Translations under genes and position numbers: made by a program
NCBI RefSeq assembly: GCF_014642405.1
Contig: NZ_BMIN01000002.1
Span: 186,001 to 250,000 of the forward strand
Direction of reading: 5' to 3'
Source: Pontibacillus salipaludis
GTDB lineage: Bacteria > Bacillota > Bacilli > Bacillales > BH030062
Length of the DNA stretch: 64,000 nt
The notes under the pieces: generated by a model
The model's database searches: none
What the model was told of the DNA's origin: nothing
What the model saw: only the letters and a program-made list of their open reading frames with translations
Part shown: positions 24,381 through 32,760 of the stretch, piece by piece
Position numbering within the stretch: the first letter of the stretch is position 1
How the letters are laid out: the number at the start of each line of letters is the position of its first letter

Positions 24381-25310
24381 ATGCGTGTCGTAAACAATAT
24401 TGCTGATTTAATCGGAGAGACGCCTTTAGTCAAATTAAATCGAATTGTACCTGAAGGTAGCGCCGATGTTTATGTGAAGCTAGAGATGTTTAACCCAAGC
24501 GGCAGCGTCAAAGATCGTGCTGCGTATAATATGATGGTCGAAGCCGAAAATGCCGGTTACTTGAAAAAAGGTTCTACTATTATTGAGCCAACGAGCGGAA
24601 ACACAGGAATCGGAATTGCTATGAATGCGGCAGCTCGTGGCTACCGAGCAATCTTAGTCATGCCAGACACCATGTCGCAAGAGCGTATTAATTTATTAAA
24701 AGCATACGGTGCTGAAGTCGAATTAACCCCTGGTTCAGACAAGATGCCAGGTGCTATTCGACGTGCTGAAGAGTTAGCAGAACAGATCGAAGGATCATTT
24801 ATTCCGATGCAGTTTAAGAATATCGCTAACCCAAATGCTCACCGAAATACAACGGCCCGTGAAATTATTGAAGCTATGGATGAGATCGGTAAGCCTTTAT
24901 CAGCTTTCGTAGCGACAGCCGGAACGGGAGGAACTGTAACAGGTACAGGAGAACCTTTGAAGGAACATTATCCTGATTTATCTGTGCACGTTGTTGAACC
25001 AGAAGGATCGCCCGTTCTCTCAGGCGGAAAGCCAGGGAAACACAAATTAGTTGGAACAAGTCCTGGATTTATCCCTGAAATTTTAAATCAAGAAATATAC
25101 GACGAAATCTTTAAAATTACGGATGAACAAGCTTATGACGTGACTCGCCGACTTGCCCGCGAAGAAGGTATATTAGTTGGGCCTTCAGCTGGTGCAGCAG
25201 TTTATGCAGCGATAGAAGTAGCAAAACGTAAACAACCAGATGAAGCGGTCGTAGTGATTGCACCTGATACTGGTGAGCGGTATCTTTCTGGTGATCTGTT
25301 CCGTTTTTAA
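24381..25310 (+). CDS. cysK: Cysteine synthase (O-acetylserine sulfhydrylase)
   Basis: 309 residues of a fold-type II PLP enzyme that makes L-cysteine from O-acetylserine and sulfide. The cofactor lysine is in NPSGSVKDRAA (about 35-45). The substrate loop is PTSGNTGIG (about 70-78), the phosphate loop is TAGTGGTVTGTG (about 174-185), and GPSAGAAVYAA comes near the C-terminus. Length and motifs suit CysK/CysM; a CysK-type assignment is likely but not certain. ATG 24381 follows AAGGAAGTGACATC. Monocistronic with a strong terminator. Confidence 0.93.
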   Translation: MRVVNNIADLIGETPLVKLNRIVPEGSADVYVKLEMFNPSGSVKDRAAYNMMVEAENAGYLKKGSTIIEPTSGNTGIGIAMNAAARGYRAILVMPDTMSQERINLLKAYGAEVELTPGSDKMPGAIRRAEELAEQIEGSFIPMQFKNIANPNAHRNTTAREIIEAMDEIGKPLSAFVATAGTGGTVTGTGEPLKEHYPDLSVHVVEPEGSPVLSGGKPGKHKLVGTSPGFIPEILNQEIYDEIFKITDEQAYDVTRRLAREEGILVGPSAGAAVYAAIEVAKRKQPDEAVVVIAPDTGERYLSGDLFRF

Positions 25311-25327
25311 TCATTATAAGGACACAT

Positions 25328-25364
25328 GAAAAGGACGAAATCGTACACGATTTCGTCCTTTTTT
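25328..25364 (+). terminator. Terminator after cysK
   Basis: AAAAGGACGAAATCG-TACA-CGATTTCGTCCTTTTTT: a perfect stem with a T run. Confidence 0.94.
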
Positions 25365-25482
25365 GTTGCTTGAGCTTCCCAGACTTCCCTCTTATTGTCA
25401 TGACCTCTAGAGCATATCAAACTGCGCCCTGCAAATACTACAAATGGGACATAAGAGCCTATAAACCAGGGAGGTCATAAAT

Positions 25483-26316
25483 ATGCAGAAGAAATTTGTT
25501 TACGCCCTAACCGCTGTTCTTTCATTAGGGGTTTTAGGAGCTTGTAACAATACAGATACCGAAGAAAGCTTAAATGATACAAACAACTCTAATGTAGAGC
25601 GCCTAACGTTTGAGAATCAGGGAAATGGTGATTCATATAGCGCCAATGATGGCAATGGCCGTTTTAACGTTGAAGGAGAAATGCGCCAGTACACCATCCC
25701 TGGCGGAGATATGAATGGAATGCGCGAAAACGTAGAAAAGTTTGTACCAGATCAATTTGAACAATATATGCAAGACGGAGAAAAGCGCCGTGAATATCGT
25801 CAAGGTAAAGGCGATGGCAATGGTCAAACCCAATACTCACAGCCTGACCAAAACCAAACACCAAATCAAAATAATCAAACGCAACAAAAACAACAAGCTC
25901 AGGAACAAAAAGAGCAAGCAGATAAAGCTGATAGTGAATTTAAAGCTAAAGTTGTTGAACTAACGAACAAAGAACGTAAAAAGCAAGGCCTTCCAGCTCT
26001 AAAAGCAGACGCTGAACTACGAGGGGTTGCACAGAAAAAATCTGAGGACATGGTAAAGAATGATTACTTCTCTCACAACTCTCCTCGCTATGGCAGTCCA
26101 TTTGAAATGATGCAAAACTTCGGGATAGATTATAAAACAGCAGCTGAGAACATCGCAGCTGGCCAACAAACTCCAGAGAAAGTTGTGCAACAGTGGATGA
26201 ACAGCGCAGGTCACCGTAAAAACATTTTAAACAAAAACGTAACACACATTGGTATTGGTATTGCTGAAGGTGGAGAAATGGGTATTTATTGGACACAGAT
26301 GTTTATTCAAAAATAA
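25483..26316 (+). CDS. CAP/SCP-domain (YkwD-like) lipoprotein
   Basis: 277 residues. The lipoprotein signal MQKKFVYALTAVLSLGVLGAC ends in the lipobox LGAC, so Cys21 should be lipidated. A low-complexity stretch rich in Asn and Gln follows (about 105-150: QPDQNQTPNQNNQ and onward). The C-terminal CAP domain of the YkwD/SafA-like bacterial type (about 155-277) contains LTNKERKKQGLPALK, SHNSPRYGSPFEMM, AAENIAAGQQ and MNSAGHRKNILN. It is exposed on the outside of the membrane; the function of bacterial CAP domains is mostly unknown. ATG 25483 follows GGGAGGTCATAAAT. Confidence 0.9.
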   Translation: MQKKFVYALTAVLSLGVLGACNNTDTEESLNDTNNSNVERLTFENQGNGDSYSANDGNGRFNVEGEMRQYTIPGGDMNGMRENVEKFVPDQFEQYMQDGEKRREYRQGKGDGNGQTQYSQPDQNQTPNQNNQTQQKQQAQEQKEQADKADSEFKAKVVELTNKERKKQGLPALKADAELRGVAQKKSEDMVKNDYFSHNSPRYGSPFEMMQNFGIDYKTAAENIAAGQQTPEKVVQQWMNSAGHRKNILNKNVTHIGIGIAEGGEMGIYWTQMFIQK

Positions 26317-26327
26317 ATTGGAACAAC

Positions 26328-26362
26328 AAAACCTCAGAACTCATGGTGAGTTCTGAGGTTTT
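26328..26362 (+). terminator. Terminator after the CAP lipoprotein gene
   Basis: AAAACCTCAGAACTC pairs with GAGTTCTGAGGTTTT. Confidence 0.92.
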
Positions 26363-26375
26363 AATGCTTTTTGTG

Positions 26376-26561
26376 GTCAATGTTGCTTCGTTTTTGTCAT
26401 TTCGATCTGCGGTTACGTCATTCCGACATCGCTTTCGTCACTGCGTATGCTTTTATGACACTTCGCGCAAGGCTTTGGTCACTCCGTTTCACCTTTTCAT
26501 CACTTCTGGCTATAGTTACGACACTTCGACATCGCTTTCGTCACTCCTCCGGGCCTCTTTG
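26376..26561. repeat. Degenerate tandem array, nine units of 20-21 bp
   Basis: Units start at 26376, 26396, 26417, 26437, 26457, 26478, 26499, 26520 and 26540, each opening with RTCAYT or GACACT. The best-kept units read GTCATTCCGACATCGCTTTC and GACACTTCGACATCGCTTTC, and most have a T-rich end (GCTTT or similar). Spacing alternates 20 and 21 bp, close to two helical turns. It lies between two terminators of convergent genes, and no open frame or promoter is convincing within it. Confidence 0.8.
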
Positions 26562-26571
26562 GATATAAGTA

Positions 26572-26608
26572 AAAGACCCCCTCGAGTTCATCAACTCAAG
26601 GGGGCCTA
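26572..26608 (-). terminator. Terminator of the 104-residue hypothetical gene
   Basis: Minus strand GGCCCCCTTGAGTT pairs with AACTCGAGGGGGTC (one mismatch) around a GATG loop, followed by TTTT. Confidence 0.87.
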
Positions 26609-26614
26609 TATTGT

Positions 26615-26929
26615 TTATCCTTGCTGTGCAAGTTCTTCTTTGCTTTCTAGCTCAACGACATTGCGTTGTTCGTTCTCGCGGTTGACGGTTTTTACATCTA
26701 GCTTACCATCAAACTTCTCACCTTCTTGAGTTGTGAATGTAACATCCACATCTTTATTCTCGTCTTTTCGATCTTCAAACATTTCATATTGCTCTACGTT
26801 ATTTAACGTTAAGTCACAGTGTTTCTTTCCATCTACTTGTGTAATCACATACGTTCCATGAGCAAATCGGATCGATTCGCCGCTTTTAGTCATGTATACA
26901 TCTTTTAATTCTTGTTCTTTTGCTGGCAT
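26615..26929 (-). CDS. Hypothetical acidic protein, 104 residues
   Basis: No family recognised. The protein is soluble, charged (many Glu, Lys and Asp) and predicted mainly beta in the middle: SIRFAHGTYVITQV, CDLTLNNVEQYEMF and VDVTFTTQEGEKFDGKLDVK. There is no signal peptide or transmembrane segment. A strong ribosome site (GGAGGGATCAAGGA) before ATG 26929 and a clean terminator show that it is expressed as a single gene. Confidence 0.7.
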   Translation of the reverse strand: MPAKEQELKDVYMTKSGESIRFAHGTYVITQVDGKKHCDLTLNNVEQYEMFEDRKDENKDVDVTFTTQEGEKFDGKLDVKTVNRENEQRNVVELESKEELAQQG

Positions 26930-27065
26930 TCCTTGATCCCTCCATGAAAAATTTGTTTCGTACTGTCTTCAATTGACGTTTTCCTCACATTTTAAACCTG
27001 TTTAGGCGCTGCACCAACTTCAATGGGTCCCCATATGATACTAAAAAGCTTGATATGGGAGGCTT

Positions 27066-27803
27066 TTGAACAAGGTGAACAAACTTCCTTTTTTTCACAA
27101 ACCGTTAGCTCTTTTTTTATTAGAAATGTGTGAAATTACGTACGAGCAATACAAACAGAAAGGGCTATTTGCTATTCCGGAGGGATTTACATTAGTGGAA
27201 TCTTTCAAAGCTGCCTCCATACAGGAGATGGAGTGGTTCGGATTTATCATTGAAAGCGATGACGCTGTTGTGATTGCATTTCGCGGCACTCAATCAGAAC
27301 CCGACTGGATTGCGGACGCGCGGGTGTATCAAACGCCCTTCCCTTATCTTAAAGACGCCGGTCTAGTTCATACAGGGTTCTTAACTGTTTATGATTCCTG
27401 CCGAGATTCAATTTTTGAAGCATATAAAAAGGTGTCACCTCATAAGACCCTATATATAACCGGTCACAGTCTTGGTGCAGCATTGGCCACCCTTCATGCA
27501 CTCGATGCAAGGGTACACGCCCCCTTTGATCAAGTCGTCATGTATAACTACGCCAGCCCTCGTGTCGGCGATAAAGAATTCACGATTCAATACCGTAAAC
27601 AAGTTCCCTTAAGCATCCGTTTCGTAAATGTCCATGACATTGTCACCAAAGTCCCTCCCACCATCATCTATTGCCCTATTACGAAACAGGTTTGGTATTA
27701 TGCCCATGTGAAATCTCAAAGCTCATTCTCTATCCAAACAGAAACCATAGCAGGCAATCATAGCCTCGTCACATACAAGAAAGGAATCGAGCGATTTATG
27801 TAA
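27066..27803 (+). CDS. Lipase class 3 family alpha/beta hydrolase
   Basis: 245 residues. The nucleophile elbow is YITGHSLGAALATLHA (about 138-153) with the catalytic serine. VIAFRGTQSEPDWIADA, typical of fungal-type class 3 lipases, lies before it. VNVHDIVTKVPP provides the Asp, and IAGNHSLVTY the likely His. No signal peptide is visible, so the enzyme may be cytoplasmic. The substrate is unknown. The start is the TTG at 27066 close behind GGGAGG; a GTG at 27075 is also possible. A weak inverted repeat (CCCATAT and ATATGGG) immediately upstream may cover part of the ribosome site. Confidence 0.85.
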   Translation: MNKVNKLPFFHKPLALFLLEMCEITYEQYKQKGLFAIPEGFTLVESFKAASIQEMEWFGFIIESDDAVVIAFRGTQSEPDWIADARVYQTPFPYLKDAGLVHTGFLTVYDSCRDSIFEAYKKVSPHKTLYITGHSLGAALATLHALDARVHAPFDQVVMYNYASPRVGDKEFTIQYRKQVPLSIRFVNVHDIVTKVPPTIIYCPITKQVWYYAHVKSQSSFSIQTETIAGNHSLVTYKKGIERFM

Positions 27804-27981
27804 CAGATGCCTAGTCTGCAAAATTGTACAAAATTCTTCTTCATTTGGTATAACTAAACCTCAGATTCCCGCATACAATATATTAGAATATTCAGATAAT
27901 ATAAAGTTAGGGGCCCCTTCTCTATCCTTTGTCGGTGAACATGAGCTTCGTGTAATCAATCCTTAGAGAGGTGTGACGAAT

Positions 27982-28449
27982 ATGTTATCGATTAAGACCC
28001 TGAAGCCCTTTTATGTTAAACAAGAAACACGAAACATCCGAATTATGCTAGCTTATCAATATTTCACCATTCACATTGATGGGGACGTTTATCAATTTGT
28101 TCCTGTTGAAGGTCGAGAGATCGTGGTAAATCGCAAAACAAAACGAATTGAAAACGAGAAAGACATCCTCGTTTTCCAAAAAGGCAAACATATGATTCAG
28201 ATTTCCATTGCAGAACTATTAGATATTCCGGAATTCTTAACACACGTTCACTCTATTGCCCATCGTTATTTAACAAAGCAGCTACCTGTAACATTAGAGA
28301 AGTCAGGTGATGTTATTTATGAATTAGAACGCCAAAATGCTATGAGACTTATTGATCAAGCCATTGATCACAATGATAAGGAAGCATTCTTAGAACTTTG
28401 CGACTATATGAATGAGAACTTCAAAATCTCTCATGAAACGCAAAAATAA
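27982..28449 (+). CDS. IDEAL-domain protein
   Basis: 155 residues. The C-terminal part has AMRLIDQAIDHNDKEAFLEL, matching the short IDEAL domain named after its I-D-E-A-L pattern and found in small Bacillaceae proteins. The first 110 residues look like a separate beta-rich domain (YFTIHIDGDVYQFVPVEG). The function is unknown. ATG 27982 is preferred over an in-frame GTG at 27973, because GAGAGGTG is at ideal distance. A long-loop hairpin follows. Confidence 0.72.
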   Translation: MLSIKTLKPFYVKQETRNIRIMLAYQYFTIHIDGDVYQFVPVEGREIVVNRKTKRIENEKDILVFQKGKHMIQISIAELLDIPEFLTHVHSIAHRYLTKQLPVTLEKSGDVIYELERQNAMRLIDQAIDHNDKEAFLELCDYMNENFKISHETQK

Positions 28450-28526
28450 CCCCGATCACTTCAGCGCTTTTTATTGAGGAAGTTAAATCCACTCGAAGGA
28501 GCGTTATGAAGTGATGGGGTCTATTT
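28450..28526. terminator. Probable bidirectional terminator with long loop
   Basis: ACCCCGATCACTTCA near 28450-28464 pairs with TGAAGTGATGGGGT near 28507-28520, followed by CTATTTTTT. The loop of about 40 nt is unusually long. It lies between convergent genes. Confidence 0.7.
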
Positions 28527-28527
28527 T

Positions 28528-30837
28528 TTACTTATACGTATAAGAGTCCGAGGAAATCTCTTGAATAAATCGACTAGGTTCTTCCATTGTCATCAACGTT
28601 AGTTCGTGCATGGCTCTAGTACAAGCTGTATAGAATAACTTACGGTCCAGTTGGTGCTGATAATTTTTATCTGACGCATTATAGAGGACCACAGCATCAA
28701 ATTCAATTCCTTTTGCTAAATAAACTGGAATAACGAGAATCCCTTTCGTAAACGTGTACGTGTCTTTATCCATAAGTCGGACAGGAATGTCACAAGACGT
28801 TAGCAACTCATAGGCTTCGCGACTTTCCTCTGCTGTTTTACAAATAATTGCGATGGTATCATACTTCTTCTCCCCAAGGCGGTACAACTCTTTTATTAAT
28901 GTGGCCTGATGAACGTTTTGATCGTCTGTACGTATAACAGATGGAAGTGAGCCTTCTCGGTTAAATGGTTCAATGGCTTCACCACCTGGAATCATCCCTT
29001 TAGTGAATTCAATAATTTGGCGAGTAGATCGGTAACTTCGCAGGAGCGTCATATATTCGGCACGCTCTTCTTTATAAAGATCTTCTGACAGAAGCGATGG
29101 TGCATGAAGGGTATGAGCGTATATAGCCTGGTTGTAATCCCCTAGTATTGTCATACGGCTATAAGGAAAGAGTTTTTTAAGAAACGCAAACTGGAATGGT
29201 GAATAATCCTGCGCTTCATCAATGAATAAATAACGGATATGGTTATATACGTGCGTTCCTTTAATTAGATCTTCTAAATACAGAAATGGCGTAACGTCTT
29301 CATAAAACAAGTTTCCACTTTCAATGTTCTCTCTTGTTACCTTTGTCGCCTTCTCGGAAAGGCCTGTTTCTGAATGAAAGAGTGCTGTATAGATTGCTTT
29401 CATATTCAGGAATTTTAGTTCCTCAATTTTTCTCTTTATGGGTTTCGTGTATTTCTTCACGATGGCTTTTGAAAGTAATCTTCTCTCTAGAACTGCGTCG
29501 TCAAACGTTTCTGAATTCCCTCTATATCCTGCTTGCAACTTCTGATGGATTTTCAAAAGTTCTTCTTTCCCTAATAGCTCTATTTCTTCGTCAACCCATT
29601 CCTTTGAGCGTTCCTTCTTCTCATAGGCTTCTACCTGTTGAATGAGCCATTCATTCACCATTTCAAGTTTATTTGGCATTGATATGAAAGGATCCAGATT
29701 ATAAAAGTAATCATAAATGTTCTTTTTTGAAACAATCGTTGATCCACGAAACTTTATGTTTTTAAAGACCAATCCATCCTTAGACAAAGATTCTGCATAC
29801 TCATCAACGTCGTGTTTAAACTGAAGTGTCGCCTTATATTGGACGCTTTCTAACCTTGTCTTATATGCATCTGTTTGATCTGCTGTAAGCAGGTATTCGA
29901 GTTGATCATAAGCATCTTCAAAATGGAGTCTGGATTCTAATCGATAAGCCATATACTCCTGAAAGGTTGTTTGTTCAATGTTTTCCTCTCCTAGTTCAGG
30001 AAGGACATTGGCCACATAGCTGTTAAACATAGGGTTAGGGGAGAATAACATCATTTGATCTGCTGTAATCTTTGTTCGATACTGATAAAGTAAGTAAGCA
30101 ACTCGCTGAAGCGCTGCCGATGTTTTCCCACTGCCAGCAACACCTTGCACGACCAAATAGGGGCGCTCATCGTATCGGATGATCTGGTTTTGTTCCTTTT
30201 GAATGGTAGCAACTATACTTTTCATTTGTGTATTGGCGTGGCCCCCAAGCACTTCTTGAAGAAGCTCATCACCGATTGTTATCCCTGTGTCAAACATCCC
30301 CTTAATCTGCCCCTGACGAATGATGTACTGGCGTTTCACATCCATGTTCCCCTCTATCGTTCCTTCAGGTGTTTCATATTCTGCTGGCCCTGGAGAATAG
30401 TCATAGTAAAGGCTTGATATAGGGGCCCTCCAATCATAAACAAGGAAGTTCTCATCATTACGATCCATTAAAGAGGAAATCCCTATGTATACTTGATCGG
30501 TTTCATGCCCATTATCTTCTGTGAAATCAACACGACCAAAATAAGGGGAGTGCTTCATTCTCCTTAACGTCTTCAACTGATCATACACGTGTTTATGGCT
30601 CCGTTCCCGTTCCCCAAGCAATTCAGCTTGTTGCCGAAGACTGTTGTACGTTTCCATGATGTCATCTGGCTCATCAATATTGACTGTTACGTCTTCCCAA
30701 AAGGTCTCCCTAAGCCCTATTACCTCTTCTTTTACATCCCCCGCTCGATCTTCTATACCTTCTATTTTCTGTTCAATATCTTCAATAACTCCATCGACTC
30801 GCTCTTGTTCCCGTTCCCACTCATTTTTTGGAGACAA
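28528..30837 (-). CDS. helD: HelD-type UvrD/Rep superfamily ATPase (RNA polymerase recycling factor)
   Basis: 769 residues, close to B. subtilis HelD. The N-terminus is a long charged coiled coil (about 1-70: NEWEREQERVDGVIEDIEQK and onward), the part that enters the RNA polymerase secondary channel in HelD. The ATPase has Walker A GVAGSGKTSAALQR (about 222-235), Walker B-like YLFIDEAQDYSPFQFAFLKK, TILGDYNQAIYA, SYRSTRQI and near the end VYLAKGIEFDAVVLYNA and FYTACTRAMHELTL. HelD releases RNA polymerase from stalled complexes using ATP. The start is a TTG at 30837 after GGGGGAG. Alone on its strand. Confidence 0.92.
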   Translation of the reverse strand: MSPKNEWEREQERVDGVIEDIEQKIEGIEDRAGDVKEEVIGLRETFWEDVTVNIDEPDDIMETYNSLRQQAELLGERERSHKHVYDQLKTLRRMKHSPYFGRVDFTEDNGHETDQVYIGISSLMDRNDENFLVYDWRAPISSLYYDYSPGPAEYETPEGTIEGNMDVKRQYIIRQGQIKGMFDTGITIGDELLQEVLGGHANTQMKSIVATIQKEQNQIIRYDERPYLVVQGVAGSGKTSAALQRVAYLLYQYRTKITADQMMLFSPNPMFNSYVANVLPELGEENIEQTTFQEYMAYRLESRLHFEDAYDQLEYLLTADQTDAYKTRLESVQYKATLQFKHDVDEYAESLSKDGLVFKNIKFRGSTIVSKKNIYDYFYNLDPFISMPNKLEMVNEWLIQQVEAYEKKERSKEWVDEEIELLGKEELLKIHQKLQAGYRGNSETFDDAVLERRLLSKAIVKKYTKPIKRKIEELKFLNMKAIYTALFHSETGLSEKATKVTRENIESGNLFYEDVTPFLYLEDLIKGTHVYNHIRYLFIDEAQDYSPFQFAFLKKLFPYSRMTILGDYNQAIYAHTLHAPSLLSEDLYKEERAEYMTLLRSYRSTRQIIEFTKGMIPGGEAIEPFNREGSLPSVIRTDDQNVHQATLIKELYRLGEKKYDTIAIICKTAEESREAYELLTSCDIPVRLMDKDTYTFTKGILVIPVYLAKGIEFDAVVLYNASDKNYQHQLDRKLFYTACTRAMHELTLMTMEEPSRFIQEISSDSYTYK

Positions 30838-30960
30838 AGGAAACTCCCCCTTCAGTTAAATGTCTTTTAGTGTTTTTTTATTCTTTCTAGTGTAAGAAAG
30901 CTAAGACGTTGTTCAAATACAACCATTAACATAGCCGTTTCAAACCATCCTTATTCCCCC

Positions 30961-32760
30961 TCAATCAACTGCCTGTTGACCAAATTGAACATCTACAAGA
31001 CTACGGTAAAATCCATTTTGTTCCACCAATTCATCATGGGTTCCTCGCTCGATAATAGAACCGTTCTGAAGCACGATAATTTGATCTGCTTGATAGATTG
31101 TATTCAACCGGTGGGCTATGACAAAGCTAGTACGTCCTTTCATTAATGTCTTTAAAGCATCATTAATTTTCATTTCCGTCAACGTATCTATACTACTTGT
31201 CGCTTCATCTAGTATCAGAATAGAAGGATCTTTAACCATAGCTCTGGCAATTGAAAGAAGTTGCCTCTGTCCCTGGCTGATACTTGACCCAGAAGATTGC
31301 AAAACTGTATCGTACCCATTTGGAAGCTTACATATAAAAGAATGAGCATTTGCTTCTCGAGCGGCTTGCTCCACCTCTTCATCTGTTGCCCCGAGTCTTC
31401 CATACCGTATGTTTTCCCGAATAGACTTTTCAAATAGGAAGGAGTCTTGAAGCACAACTGCCATTTGCTCTCGTAAACTTTCCCTATTTACTCGTTTCGT
31501 ATCCTTTCCGTCAATGAGAATCCTTCCACTATCAGGATCATAAAAGCGAAGCAGTAAAGATATAATAGTTGTTTTGCCGGCTCCTGTTGGTCCAACTAAT
31601 GCGACTGTTTCTCCTGGTTTAGCATGAAGCGTTATCCCTTGAAGAGTCGCTTGATCCGATTCATAAGAAAACGAGACGGATTCAAACCGGACATCTCCTT
31701 TTACAAGTTGTAAGCTTTCTTCTTCCTTTTCCGTTTTCTCAGGCTCCTCATCCATCACTTGAAAGACTCGTTCAGCACCTGCAACAGCCGAAAGAATCAT
31801 ATTAAATTGATTCGCTAAATCGTTTAAAGGTCGAGTAAATTGTCTTGAGTAGGTCGTAAAAGTAACAATGACTCCCACAGATATAGACCCTTGAACCGCT
31901 AAGTATCCACCAGCTCCTACGATAATGGCGAAACTCACATTATTTAGCATGTTCATGAGTTTCGGAATAAATCCAGTATAGGTCTGTGCCCAATACCCCG
32001 CTCTCTTTAACTGCTCGTTTTTCTCATTAAATTGATCAATGGTTTCTTTTTCACGTGAGAAAAGCTTTATGATGGAGTGACCGCTTAATGATTCCTCAAT
32101 ATACCCATTCATATCCCCTAGATGCTTTTGTTGGTCTTTAAAGTAAACGCTCGTGCGTTTCGTGATCCATTTCATTCCGAAGATCAGAATAGGCACAATC
32201 GTTAATGTGAGTAGGGTTAAAACTGGACTCAACCAAACCATCATTCCTATTGTTCCTACAAGTGTTAAGATACTTGTCGTAAATTGAATAATGGATGAAT
32301 TAAGCGTTCTGCTGACATTTTCCATGTCGTTCGTGAGACGGCTCATTAATTCTCCATGTTGTTGTTTTTGAAAATAAGAAAGAGAAAGCTTCTGCAAATG
32401 TGCAAATAAATGATTTCTTATTGTATATACCGTATGTTGCGAAATCCCAATCATCCAATAATTTTGTAAAATCAGGGTCACCATTTGAAAAATATAAATG
32501 GCTGCTAATCCTAGGAACAATTGAAACAAAGTTGTCGTCTCCACTTTCGCAATAACACGGTCGACCGCCACCCCTAATACATAAGGCCCTACTAAAGAAA
32601 GCGTAGAACTAATTACCACCATTAGCATGACAAGAACAAAACGTTTTCTTTGCCCAGCTATATACGTCCATACTCTCTTCAATGTAGCTTTTAAGTCGTT
32701 TATTTTAGGAGGTTTCTGTCCCATTCTAGAATGAGGATGAGACTTAGGAGTTCTCGACAT
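30961..32760 (-). CDS. ABC exporter half-transporter with canonical ATPase site (YfiC/YheH-like)
   Basis: 599 residues: a six-helix exporter domain then a nucleotide-binding domain. Walker A is GPTGAGKTTIISLL, the signature is SSISQGQRQLLSIARA, and Walker B ILILDEATSSID keeps the catalytic glutamate; the H-loop is VIAHRLNTI. ATG 32760 is chosen because AGGGGGAGG is ideally placed. The open frame extends further to 32844, but that part overlaps the previous gene and is not conserved. The 17-bp overlap with the upstream half-transporter indicates one operon and a heterodimer. Its role is probably drug or lipid export; the substrate is unknown. Confidence 0.9.
   Translation of the reverse strand: MSRTPKSHPHSRMGQKPPKINDLKATLKRVWTYIAGQRKRFVLVMLMVVISSTLSLVGPYVLGVAVDRVIAKVETTTLFQLFLGLAAIYIFQMVTLILQNYWMIGISQHTVYTIRNHLFAHLQKLSLSYFQKQQHGELMSRLTNDMENVSRTLNSSIIQFTTSILTLVGTIGMMVWLSPVLTLLTLTIVPILIFGMKWITKRTSVYFKDQQKHLGDMNGYIEESLSGHSIIKLFSREKETIDQFNEKNEQLKRAGYWAQTYTGFIPKLMNMLNNVSFAIIVGAGGYLAVQGSISVGVIVTFTTYSRQFTRPLNDLANQFNMILSAVAGAERVFQVMDEEPEKTEKEEESLQLVKGDVRFESVSFSYESDQATLQGITLHAKPGETVALVGPTGAGKTTIISLLLRFYDPDSGRILIDGKDTKRVNRESLREQMAVVLQDSFLFEKSIRENIRYGRLGATDEEVEQAAREANAHSFICKLPNGYDTVLQSSGSSISQGQRQLLSIARAMVKDPSILILDEATSSIDTLTEMKINDALKTLMKGRTSFVIAHRLNTIYQADQIIVLQNGSIIERGTHDELVEQNGFYRSLVDVQFGQQAVD

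Noticed and set aside
26376-26561. CRISPR array
   Set aside because: The 20-21 bp units follow each other without spacers, are degenerate, and no cas genes are present.
27030-27065. RNA thermometer or repressor hairpin before the lipase gene
   Set aside because: CCCATAT and ATATGGG could pair and touch the ribosome site, but the stem is only seven pairs and nothing else supports regulation.
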